44,999 bases of DNA, from positions 1 to 44,999 of the forward strand of contig JAJRUI010000112.1 of NCBI GenBank assembly GCA_024277875.1, read 5' to 3'. The number at the start of each line of letters is the position of its first letter. Position 1 is the first letter of the stretch. The translations under genes and the position numbers were made by a program. The stretch is from Deferrisomatales bacterium (GTDB lineage: Bacteria > Desulfobacterota > Deferrisomatia > Deferrisomatales > Deferrisomataceae). Below, piece after piece: positions 16,453-24,220 of the stretch. The notes beneath the pieces were generated by a model. The model did no database searches and had not been told where the DNA came from. It worked only from the letters and a program-made list of their open reading frames with translations.

Positions 16453-17300
16453 AGCTCACGGCGTACCGTCATCCCCGGCCCGGATGGACCCGCCCCCGGG
16501 CCGCCGTGGCCGTCGGCCTCGCGTGCCTGGCGCCCGCGGCTGCCGGTGCGGTGTTGGCCGTTGCGGGCTGGCTGCCCGACCCGGCCGCGTTCGCCGGGCC
16601 GGGCAACGCCCCGCCGTCGCCGGCCCACTGGTTGGGCACCGACGTCCTGGGGCGCGACGTGGCGTCCCGGCTCGGGTGGGCTGCCGCCCGGTTCGCCGGA
16701 CCGGCGTCCTTGGCCGTGGTCGTGGCCCTTGCCGTGGGCGGCGTCCTGGGGGTGGCCGAAGGCCTGGCCGGGCCGGTGGGCCGGCGGGCGGGACGGTGGA
16801 CGGCCCAGGCCCTGGACGGGGTGCCCAAGCTGGTGCTGGTGCTGCTGGCGGCGTCGATCACCCGGAGCGACCTGGGGTGGACCATGGCCGTGGTCGGCCT
16901 GACGTTCGCGCCCCAGGTCGCGGGTGCGGTCCGGGCGAGCATCGAGCGGTTGCGCGCCCGGGCGTTCATCGAGGCTGAACGGTGCCTCGGGGTCGGTGCC
17001 ACGCGGATCGTGCTCCTCCACATCCTGTGGGGGCACAGCCGGCGCGCGCTGGTGTCCCAGGTGACCGGGGTGCTCGCGTACGCCGTGCTGGTGGAGTCCA
17101 GCCTGTCGTACCTGGGGGGTGCCCTGGGCGTGCAGGAACCGTCGGCCAGCTGGGGCAACATGCTCGCCCTGGCCCGGGACGGCCTGTTCCACGGGGCGTG
17201 GCTTCCCGCGGCAGCCCCGGCCGCCGCGATCTGCGTGACCTTGCTGGGGTTTCGCCTGGTGGGCGCCGGCCTCCTGGGTGCCCTGGAGGACCGGCCGTGA
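16449..17300 (+). CDS. ABC transporter permease, DppC-like
   Basis: A 283-residue second permease. The N-terminal TM helix is followed by HWLGTDVLGRDVASRLGWAA, a hallmark of DppC/OppC proteins. The EAA motif is well kept (FIEAERCLGVGATRIVLLHI), and the C-terminal part has ESSLSYLGGALGVQEPSASWGNML as in the family. It starts at an ATGA overlap and ends at a GTGA overlap with the first ATPase. Together with the DppB-like subunit it forms the inner membrane channel; the substrate is unknown. Confidence 0.93.
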   Translation: MKLTAYRHPRPGWTRPRAAVAVGLACLAPAAAGAVLAVAGWLPDPAAFAGPGNAPPSPAHWLGTDVLGRDVASRLGWAAARFAGPASLAVVVALAVGGVLGVAEGLAGPVGRRAGRWTAQALDGVPKLVLVLLAASITRSDLGWTMAVVGLTFAPQVAGAVRASIERLRARAFIEAERCLGVGATRIVLLHILWGHSRRALVSQVTGVLAYAVLVESSLSYLGGALGVQEPSASWGNMLALARDGLFHGAWLPAAAPAAAICVTLLGFRLVGAGLLGALEDRP

Positions 17301-18334
17301 CCCCGCTTCTCGAGGTCCGGGACCTGGTGGGTTGCCTCGAGGGGGCCGGCGGGCTCACCCGGGTGCTCGACCGGGCCGCCCTCTCGGTCCGGGCCGGCCG
17401 GTCGTTCGCCCTGCTGGGCGAGTCGGGCTCGGGCAAGACGTTTCTCGCCCAGGCGTGCCTCGGGCTCCACCCGGGCCGGCCCGGGCTCGTGGCCGGGTCG
17501 GTGTGTGTGCTGGGGACCGACGTGCTGGCCGGCCTGGAAACCCTCGTGCGCTACGAGCCCGGGCCCAGCCCCCGGGTTTCCAAGGACGTGGGCCGGTGGG
17601 ACCGGGCCGTGGCCCGGCGCCTGGCCCCGGTGCTGGGAACCGAGGTGACCGTCGCGCCCCAGGACCCGGCCACCGCGTTGCCGCCGTTCTACCCGGTGGC
17701 CAGGCTCCTCGGGGCCGCGCTCAAGGCCCGGGACCCGGACCTGTCCGGGGCCGCGTTGCACGGCCGGGTCCGGGCGTGGCTCGAACGGGTCCACATGTAC
17801 GACGTGGATGCGGTGCTCCGCCTGTACCCCCACGAACTGTCCGGCGGCATGGCCCAGCGGGTGGCCCTCGCCCTCGCCCTGGCTCCCGGCCCGCGGCTGC
17901 TGGTGGCGGACGAGCCCACCACCGGCCTGGACGCGACCTTGCGGGTCCAGATCCTCGCGACGCTGCGCGGCGCCGTGCGAGACCAGGGGCTGACCCTGCT
18001 GCTGATCACCCACGACGTGGAGGCGGCCCGGCTGCTGGCTCAAGACGTGGCCGTGCTGTGCGCGGGCCGCGTGGTGGAGGAGGGGCCGGCCGCGCGGGTG
18101 CTGGACCCGGCCGTGGCACCCAAACACCCGTATACCGCGATGTTGTTGGCTGCGGAGCAATGGTTCCGGGCCGGGGGGCCGGTGCCGGCCTTGCCCTCGG
18201 CCGGCCCGTTCGGAGCGGGGTGCGGTTTTTCGGCCCGCTGCCCCGAGGCCACGGCCGCGTGCATCGGGGCCGCGCCAGGCCTGGCGCAGGCAGCACCCGG
18301 CCACCGGGTGGCGTGCCCGGGGCGCGTGCGGTGA
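17297..18334 (+). CDS. ABC transporter ATPase, DppD-like
   Basis: A 345-residue nucleotide-binding subunit. Walker A is GESGSGKT, the Q loop lies in VAPQDPATALPP, the signature is LSGGMAQRV, Walker B is LLVADEP, and the switch His is in ITHD. The C-terminal Cys-rich segment (CGFSARCPEATAAC and HRVACPG) is the oligopeptide-transporter extension. Compared with the usual DppD there appear to be about 20 extra residues between Walker A and the Q loop (around RYEPGPSPRVSKDVGRWDRA). It starts at a GTGA overlap with the permease. It pairs with the next gene to power import. Confidence 0.93.
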   Translation: MTPLLEVRDLVGCLEGAGGLTRVLDRAALSVRAGRSFALLGESGSGKTFLAQACLGLHPGRPGLVAGSVCVLGTDVLAGLETLVRYEPGPSPRVSKDVGRWDRAVARRLAPVLGTEVTVAPQDPATALPPFYPVARLLGAALKARDPDLSGAALHGRVRAWLERVHMYDVDAVLRLYPHELSGGMAQRVALALALAPGPRLLVADEPTTGLDATLRVQILATLRGAVRDQGLTLLLITHDVEAARLLAQDVAVLCAGRVVEEGPAARVLDPAVAPKHPYTAMLLAAEQWFRAGGPVPALPSAGPFGAGCGFSARCPEATAACIGAAPGLAQAAPGHRVACPGRVR

Positions 18335-19305
18335 GCGGGCCCCTTGTCCAGGTGGACGGGCTGTGCAAGTCGTTCAGGCCCCCCGGTTTCCTGGCGGGGG
18401 GGAGCCGGACCCCGGCCCTGCGCGGCGTGGGGTTCACCCTGGGCGGACGGGAGCTGGTGGGGCTGGTGGGGGAGTCGGGTTCGGGCAAGACGACCCTGGG
18501 CCGGTGCCTGCTGGGGCTCACCGCGTTCGACCGGGGTACGGTGCGGGTGGCCGGCTTCCGCGTGGACCGCCTGGGGCGGGCCCGCCGCGCCTTTGCCCGG
18601 GAGGCCCAGATGGTGTTCCAGAACCCGTACGCGGCCCTGGACCCCGCGTTCCGGGTGCGGACGATCCTGGGGGAGGCCGTGCGGGTCCACGGCGACCGGG
18701 ACGAACCCACCGCCCGGCAGGTGGAGCGGCTCGCCGACCTGGTCCAGCTGCCACGGGGGCGCCTGGACGAGTTCCCCGGCCGGTTGTCCGGCGGGGAGCG
18801 GCGCCGGGTCGCGTTCGCCCGGGCCCTGGCCACCCGGCCGCGGTTCGTCGTGGCTGACGAGCCAGTGGCAGGGATCGACCCGCCGGTCCAGGTCCAGCTC
18901 CTCGAACTCGTCCGCCGGATCCACGCCGCGCGGCCGCTGTGCCTCGTGCTGATCTCCCACGACCTGGGCGCGGTCCGGGCCCTGGCCGAACGGGTGCTGG
19001 TGCTGTACCGGGGCCGGCTGGTGGAGGACGCGCCCGCAACCGCGTTCTTCGGAGGACGGGCACTGCACCCGTACTCCCGGGAGTTGCTGCGCAGCGCGTA
19101 CGACGCCCCGGAAATCCTGGCCGGCCCGGTGGGCGGGGTGCGCCGGCCGGCCGGCCGGGATCAGGGGTGCCCCTACCGGCACCGGTGCGGACGCGCGACC
19201 GGCTCGGGCGGCGCGCCGTGTGCTACAATCCGGCCCGCTCTGGACCCGTGCGGCCCGGGTCACCGGGTCGCCTGCCACCGGTGGGAGGAGGGGGAGCAGC
19301 CGTGA
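18331..19305 (+). CDS. ABC transporter ATPase, DppF-like
   Basis: A 324-residue second ATPase. Walker A is GESGSGKTT, Q loop VFQNPYAALDP, signature LSGGERRRV, Walker B FVVADEP and switch His in ISHD. After Walker B it reads VAGIDPPVQVQ where the family often has VSALDVSIQ. The C-terminal Cys motif (GCPYRHRC, then CATI, C and C) is the oligo_HPY extension, which may hold an iron-sulfur cluster in some members. GTG start and GTGA overlaps at both ends show coupling to the DppD-like and Fn3-like genes. The importer is complete: one binding protein, two permeases, two ATPases. Confidence 0.93.
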   Translation: MSGPLVQVDGLCKSFRPPGFLAGGSRTPALRGVGFTLGGRELVGLVGESGSGKTTLGRCLLGLTAFDRGTVRVAGFRVDRLGRARRAFAREAQMVFQNPYAALDPAFRVRTILGEAVRVHGDRDEPTARQVERLADLVQLPRGRLDEFPGRLSGGERRRVAFARALATRPRFVVADEPVAGIDPPVQVQLLELVRRIHAARPLCLVLISHDLGAVRALAERVLVLYRGRLVEDAPATAFFGGRALHPYSRELLRSAYDAPEILAGPVGGVRRPAGRDQGCPYRHRCGRATGSGGAPCATIRPALDPCGPGHRVACHRWEEGEQP

Positions 19306-21095
19306 CGGCTGTGGGGCGTTTTCGGCGGTGGGCCGCGGCCCGGCCCGGGTGGGCCGTGGTCGTGCTGGCCTTCCTGATCGTGGCCGGCCCTGCCCGGGCC
19401 GGGTACGAGGCCGCACTGGAACGGGGCGCGTTTTTCCTGGAGCGGGGGGCGACCTACGGACCGGACGCGGTGAGGAGCCTGGAGGCGGCCCGGGACGCGG
19501 ACCCTGACCGGGCCGGCGCCGACCCCCGGTGGCTCCGGGCCGCGGCCCGTGCCTACGCGCTCACGTTCCGGTTCACCGAGGCGTACGGACTGCTCGAGCG
19601 CCTGCTGCAACAGGACCCCCGCGACGGTGCGGCCCGGGACCTGCGCGCCTGGCTCCTGGAGGACGCCGGGCTCGGTCGCGTGTGGGTGGTGAGCGCGGTG
19701 CCCGTGGGCCGGGTGGCCGCCCGGCTGGAGCCCCTGTCCGGCGCCCGTCTCGGCGCGGGGGCGCGAAGAGCGCTCGCGCGGCTCAACGAGCGGCTGGCCC
19801 GGGGGATCGCGGCGACGCCGGCGGGCCAGGCCCTCTTGGTGCCAGAGGGGCGGTACCGGTTCGTCCTGGAGCCGACCCCGGCGGTGTTCGCGCCAACGGA
19901 CCCGGTGACGCTGCACGTGTGGGCCGGGGACGAGGAGCGCGTCCGGGTGGTGCCCCGGTACCCCGCGCCCGCCGGGTGGGAGGTGCGCCGTGCCGCCCGC
20001 TCGATCTCCCTGGGGTGGCCGCCCCTTGCCGGCGCGACCTACCGCCTGGTCCGGGAGACCCCCCGCGGAGACGACCCGGTGTGCGCGGGGCCGGACACCC
20101 GATGCGCCGACTCCGGGCTGGCCGTTGGCCAGACCGTGATCTACCGGCTGGAGGCGCTGAACCCGGGCGGCGAGGTGGTCGCCGCGTCCCGGGTGTCGGC
20201 GCGCACCGAACCCCCGGTGGAACGGATCGCGGCCGCGGGCGAGATCGGCCCTGACCTCCGGGTAGAGGTGGGGTGGGCCCTGGGGGACGGCGCAGCCGAC
20301 GCGGTCCGGATCGTGCGCGAGGGCCCGGACGGTGACCGGCCGGTGGCCCGGCTGGAGCCGCCCGAGCCCCTGGCCGAGGGGTCGGTGTTCGACGGGCCGG
20401 TGGTGCCCGGCCCGTCGGCTCGGGTGCTCGCGTACCGGGTCGAGGCGTGGGTGGCGGGCGCCGAACGGCCGTCGGCCGCGGCCCGGGTCGAGGTGCCCCT
20501 GCCGGCCCGGGTGGAGCGGGTGTCCACCGTGGTCGAGAGCGTGGAGGGCTCCGGCGTGGTGGTCGCGTGGGAGACCGTGCCCCGGGACGGGCTGGCCAGC
20601 GGTTACCGGATCTACCGGATTCGCGGGGACGGGACCGCGGCCGAACGGGTGGGCGAACTGCTGGATCCGTTTGCCCGGGAGTACGACTACGAGGTGGCCG
20701 ACCCCCTGGAAGCCGGCGGGTGGCGCCACTTCGTGGTGCCCCTGCTGAACGGCCGGGTCGTCCTCGACCCCGAGGCGTTCCGGGTGAGGGAGCCCGAGAC
20801 GCCCCGTTCGTTCCGGGCCCGGGCGCGCCAGAACGAGGAACTGCCGGACCTGGGGTTGTCCTGGGAGCCGGTGCCGGGTGCCGTGGGGTACACCGTGGCG
20901 CTGCTGGCTGGCGGCCGGGTGGTGGCCGAGCGGCTGGTCCGGAACGCGTTCGCCGACCTGTCCGGGCTCCGGAGCCCGTTGATGACCGTCCGCCGCCGGG
21001 TCCGGGTCCGGGCGATCACCGCTGCGGGGCAGGAGGTTCCCGTGTTGACCGTGGACGTGGAGTACGCGTCCCCTGCCCGGGGAGCCGTGCCGTGA
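19302..21095 (+). CDS. Exported Fn3-like repeat protein
   Basis: A 597-residue protein with a signal peptide (WAVVVLAFLIVAGPARAG). The first 100 mature residues look like TPR-type helices (GYEAALERGAFFLERGATYG, YALTFRFTEAYGLLERLLQQ). The rest is beta-rich with several fibronectin III-like modules, seen as recurring SxxWxPxxGAxxYRLxR patterns (LGWPPLAGATYRLVRE, VAWETVPRDGLASGYRIYRI, LSWEPVPGAVGYTVALLA). Such modules usually mediate binding in the periplasm or at the surface. It starts and ends in GTGA overlaps. The family is not one I recognise by name; function is unknown, but linkage to the importer and the TolB-like protein is tight. Confidence 0.8.
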   Translation: MTAVGRFRRWAAARPGWAVVVLAFLIVAGPARAGYEAALERGAFFLERGATYGPDAVRSLEAARDADPDRAGADPRWLRAAARAYALTFRFTEAYGLLERLLQQDPRDGAARDLRAWLLEDAGLGRVWVVSAVPVGRVAARLEPLSGARLGAGARRALARLNERLARGIAATPAGQALLVPEGRYRFVLEPTPAVFAPTDPVTLHVWAGDEERVRVVPRYPAPAGWEVRRAARSISLGWPPLAGATYRLVRETPRGDDPVCAGPDTRCADSGLAVGQTVIYRLEALNPGGEVVAASRVSARTEPPVERIAAAGEIGPDLRVEVGWALGDGAADAVRIVREGPDGDRPVARLEPPEPLAEGSVFDGPVVPGPSARVLAYRVEAWVAGAERPSAAARVEVPLPARVERVSTVVESVEGSGVVVAWETVPRDGLASGYRIYRIRGDGTAAERVGELLDPFAREYDYEVADPLEAGGWRHFVVPLLNGRVVLDPEAFRVREPETPRSFRARARQNEELPDLGLSWEPVPGAVGYTVALLAGGRVVAERLVRNAFADLSGLRSPLMTVRRRVRVRAITAAGQEVPVLTVDVEYASPARGAVP

Positions 21096-22246
21096 GGTGG
21101 CTGGTCGCGGCCCTCTTGTTGTGGGCGGTCCGGCCGGCGGCCGCCGCGCCCGTGGAGGGGGTGCGTCCGGTGCCCCTCGGCACCCTGGACGGCCGGGGTC
21201 AGCCCGCCGACCCCCGGGTGTCCCCGGACGCAACCGCCGTCGGGTTCGAGTTCCTGGGCGCGGGCGGGGAAACGCTGGAGGTGTACTGGCTGCCCTTCGA
21301 CCGCGAGGGGGCCGAGCCCCGGCCGGTGGTGCCGATCCGGTCCGCCGACCCGTTCAGCCTGCGCCCCGACGCGGCCCGCCCGGTGAGCGAGGGGCTGAGC
21401 TGGGGTCCGCCCAAGCGGGGCCGGGCCCGTGCCGTGGTGGCCGCGACCCGCCGGGCCGCGACCCGGGGGCCGGGCCAGAACAATTTCGACCTGTTCCTGG
21501 CCGAACCCGGCCGGCGCGGTTTCCTCACCGAGCACCCGGCAAACGACGCACAGCCCGCCGTGAGCCCGGACGGGTCGCTGGTGGCGTTCGTGTCGGGCCG
21601 CACCGGCCAGGGAGACCTGTACCTGTACCGGTTCTTCGCGCAGGGCCCCACGGTGGTACGCCTGACCCGGGAGCCGGCCGGCTCCGAACTGTACCCGGCG
21701 TGGAGCCCGGACGGCCGCCGGCTCGCCTACGTCGCGCATCTGGGTGGTCAGGACCACGTGGTTGTGGTAGACGGGGTAGCCGGGGACGCCCCCGCGTTCC
21801 GGGACGTGACCCCGGAGCGCCGCGGCTCGTGCCTGGCGCCGTCCTTTTCCCCCGACGGAAGGTGGATCGCGTTCTACGCCCGCGAACCGGCCAGCCGCCG
21901 GGCAGACCTGTTCGCGGTGCCGGTCGCGGGCGGGACGGCGCGGTTGTTGCTGGAGGGCGGGCTCCCCGAGACCCGGGGCGGCCCCCGGTGGCTGCCCGAC
22001 GCAGCCGGGCTCGTGGTGGTTCGCGACGATGCGGCCCGGCGCAACCCCCTTGTCCGGGTCGCGGTGGACGGGGGGGCGGTGGAGGTGCTGGAGACCGGCA
22101 CCGAGTTGAACGCGGACCCGTGGGTGGCGGACCTGCCCGCGGGGTGGACGGTGTTCTGGACCGCCCAGGGCGCGTCCGGGGACGTCCAGAAACGGTGGCG
22201 GCGGATCTATCGGGGCCGGCTGCCCCGGTGGGAACGGGCGCGCTGA
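21092..22246 (+). CDS. TolB-like beta-propeller protein, exported
   Basis: A 384-residue protein with a short signal peptide (WLVAALLLWAVRPAAAA) and about five PD40/TolB-type blades, each with a SPDG-like core: PRVSPDATAVGFEF, PAVSPDGSLVAFVS, PAWSPDGRRLAYVA, PSFSPDGRWIAFYA, PRWLPDAAGLVVVR. TolB-like propellers work in the periplasm, often as binding platforms. This is not a canonical TolB: the N-terminal TolB domain is absent and no tol/pal genes are near. The GTG start overlaps the Fn3 stop as GTGA. It is the last gene of the strictly overlapping run; the next gene follows within 60 bases. Confidence 0.83.
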   Translation: MRWLVAALLLWAVRPAAAAPVEGVRPVPLGTLDGRGQPADPRVSPDATAVGFEFLGAGGETLEVYWLPFDREGAEPRPVVPIRSADPFSLRPDAARPVSEGLSWGPPKRGRARAVVAATRRAATRGPGQNNFDLFLAEPGRRGFLTEHPANDAQPAVSPDGSLVAFVSGRTGQGDLYLYRFFAQGPTVVRLTREPAGSELYPAWSPDGRRLAYVAHLGGQDHVVVVDGVAGDAPAFRDVTPERRGSCLAPSFSPDGRWIAFYAREPASRRADLFAVPVAGGTARLLLEGGLPETRGGPRWLPDAAGLVVVRDDAARRNPLVRVAVDGGAVEVLETGTELNADPWVADLPAGWTVFWTAQGASGDVQKRWRRIYRGRLPRWERAR

Positions 22247-22302
22247 TGAGCGTGCCGAGATCGCGGCCGGCCCCCCCGGGCGGGCCCAGAGGAGCACGAC
22301 GG

Positions 22303-22698
22303 GTGAACCGAACCGACGACACGGTCGCGCGCTACGACCTCCTGGAAGCCCTCGAGGAGATCGCGGCCACCACCGGCATCGACCTGGACCTGGTGGCCCG
22401 GGTCCTGGAAGGCGAGATCGACTACCTGGGATGCCTCGGCGTGCTGGACGACCAGGGGTTGGACGATGCGAGCCGGCGGGAACTGGATGCGCTGAGGGAA
22501 GAGAACGCGGACCTGTTCGCCCTGAGCGACGGGGAGTACGACCCGGACGTGGCCGTGGCGTTCATCCAGCGCAACCGGGGTGTGGACAAGGACACGATCA
22601 CCGGCGTGCTGGAGGCCAACTACCGGTTCATGGACCGCCGGGGCCTGCTGGACGAGGGGTGGGATCCGGAGTGGTCCCCGCCCCGGTCGCGGTCGTGA
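22303..22698 (+). CDS. Small acidic hypothetical protein
   Basis: A 131-residue acidic, helical protein without signal peptide (VARYDLLEALEEIAATTGID, then LDALREENADLFALSDGEYD, and VAFIQRNRGVDKDTITGVLE). I do not recognise it. I chose the GTG at 22303, which has GGAG 8 bases upstream. An ATG at 22246, one base into the TolB stop (TGATG), is the alternative and would add 19 Pro/Arg/Gly-rich residues. It lies 38 bases before the decarboxylase gene and is probably co-transcribed with it. Confidence 0.65.
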   Translation: MNRTDDTVARYDLLEALEEIAATTGIDLDLVARVLEGEIDYLGCLGVLDDQGLDDASRRELDALREENADLFALSDGEYDPDVAVAFIQRNRGVDKDTITGVLEANYRFMDRRGLLDEGWDPEWSPPRSRS

Positions 22699-22736
22699 GG
22701 CCGGGCCGGGCGGGCCGCGGGGAAGGAGCGGACGAG

Positions 22737-24161
22737 ATGGGCGACGACGGGCGCCACATGACCCCGGACGAGTTCCGGGCCCACGGCCGGGCCGTGGTGG
22801 ACTGGATCGCGGACTACTACGAGCGGGTCGGGTCCCTGCCGGTCCTGTCCCGGGCCGAGCCGGGAGACCTGCGGGCCCGCCTGCCCGATCACCCGCCGTC
22901 CCGGGGAGAGCCGTTCGACGCGGTGCTGGCCGACGTGGACCGGTTGATCCTGCCCGGCATCACCCACTGGCAGTCTCCCAACTTCTTCGCGTTCTTCCCG
23001 GCCAACACCTCGTTCCCGTCGATCCTGGGGGAGCTGTTGTCCGCAGGCCTGGGGGTCCAGGGCATGCTGTGGGCCACGAGTCCGGCGTGTACCGAACTGG
23101 AGGCCCACGTCCTGGACTGGGTGGCCGAGATGCTCGACCTTCCGGCCGCGTTCCGGTCGGACGGGCCCGGCGGCGGGGTGATCCAGGACTCGGCGTCCGG
23201 CGCCGTGCTGTGCGCCCTGATCGCAGCCCGGGAACGGGCCACCGCCGGCGGGTCCAACGAGCGCGGGTGCGACGGCCGGCTGGTGGCGTACGCATCGTCC
23301 CACACCCACTCGTCGGTGGAGAAGGCGGTCAAGATCGCGGGTCTGGGCCGGGAGAACCTGCGGCTCGTGGCCGTGGACGGCCGGTACGCCATGCGGCCCG
23401 ACGCGCTGGACGAAGCCATCCGGGCGTACCGGGCCGCCGGCCGGATCCCGGCGTTCGTCACCGCCACGGTGGGCACCACCTCGTCCAACGCCCTGGACCC
23501 GGTGGCCGCGATCGGCCGAGTGTGCCGGGAGCACGGCGTGTGGCTGCACGTGGACGCGGCCATGTGCGGCACGGCCGCCGTGTGCCCCGAGTTCCGGTAC
23601 ATCCACGACGGGCTCGAGCTGGCGGACAGCTACTGCTTCAACCCCCACAAGTGGATGTTCACCAACTTCGACTGCGACTGCTTCTACGTGGCCGACCGGG
23701 GCGCCCTGATCCGCTCCCTGAGCGTGCTGCCCGAGTACCTGAAGAACCGGGCCACCGAGTCGGGGGCGGTCACCGACTACCGGGACTGGCAGGTCCCCCT
23801 GGGCCGGCGGTTCCGGGCCCTGAAGCTGTGGTTCGTGATCCGCCACTACGGGGTCGAGGGGCTCCGCCGCCACGTGCGCCGCCACGTGGAACTGGCCCAG
23901 CGGTTCGCAGGCTGGGTCGGCGAGGACGACCGGTTCGAACTGGCCGCCCCGGCGCCCCTGAACCTGGTGTGTTTCCGCCACAGGGGGGGGGACGGCGTGA
24001 ACCAGCAGATCCTGGACCGGGTCAACGCGAGCGGCGCCCTGTACCTGACCCACACCCGCCTGGACGACCGGCTCACCCTGCGGCTGTGCGTGGGCCAGAC
24101 CCACACCGAGTTGTCCCACGTGGCGGCCGCGTGGGACCGGATCCGGGAGGCCGCCGGGTAG
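22737..24161 (+). CDS. PLP-dependent aromatic-L-amino-acid decarboxylase family protein
   Basis: A 474-residue group II amino acid decarboxylase. The PLP lysine is K305 in FNPHKWMFTNFD, the ring-stacking His is H191 (THSSVEKA), and the PLP-nitrogen Asp is D273 in HVDAA. The order of motifs (HWQSPNFFAFFPANTSFPSI, SPACTELE, ATVGTTSSNALDP) matches aromatic L-amino-acid decarboxylases, which turn Tyr, Trp or DOPA into amines. Substrate choice cannot be read reliably, and some family members are aldehyde synthases. The ATG at 22737 has GGAAGGAG about 8 bases upstream. It ends before a bidirectional hairpin terminator. Its place behind the importer operon suggests an amine product or an imported amino acid, but this is speculative. 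Confidence 0.92.
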   Translation: MGDDGRHMTPDEFRAHGRAVVDWIADYYERVGSLPVLSRAEPGDLRARLPDHPPSRGEPFDAVLADVDRLILPGITHWQSPNFFAFFPANTSFPSILGELLSAGLGVQGMLWATSPACTELEAHVLDWVAEMLDLPAAFRSDGPGGGVIQDSASGAVLCALIAARERATAGGSNERGCDGRLVAYASSHTHSSVEKAVKIAGLGRENLRLVAVDGRYAMRPDALDEAIRAYRAAGRIPAFVTATVGTTSSNALDPVAAIGRVCREHGVWLHVDAAMCGTAAVCPEFRYIHDGLELADSYCFNPHKWMFTNFDCDCFYVADRGALIRSLSVLPEYLKNRATESGAVTDYRDWQVPLGRRFRALKLWFVIRHYGVEGLRRHVRRHVELAQRFAGWVGEDDRFELAAPAPLNLVCFRHRGGDGVNQQILDRVNASGALYLTHTRLDDRLTLRLCVGQTHTELSHVAAAWDRIREAAG

Positions 24162-24180
24162 CCGCCCCCGAGAGGTCGTC

Positions 24181-24220
24181 GCGGAAAAACCCACGGAGCG
24201 GGGTTTTTCCGCATCCTGCT
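24181..24220. terminator. Bidirectional hairpin terminator within a REP-like element
   Basis: A perfect 12-bp inverted repeat (24181-24192 with 24201-24212; GCGGAAAAACCC) around an 8-base loop. The A and T runs lie inside the stem arms, so it can work as a terminator in both directions. It sits between the convergent decarboxylase and 7-heme cytochrome genes. The flank CATCCTGCT together with GGAAAAACCC marks it as a copy of the REP-like family found elsewhere in the window. Confidence 0.8.

Noticed and set aside
21092-22246. Canonical TolB of the Tol-Pal system
   Set aside because: Only the propeller is present, there is no TolB N-terminal domain, and no tolA, tolQ, tolR or pal gene is near.
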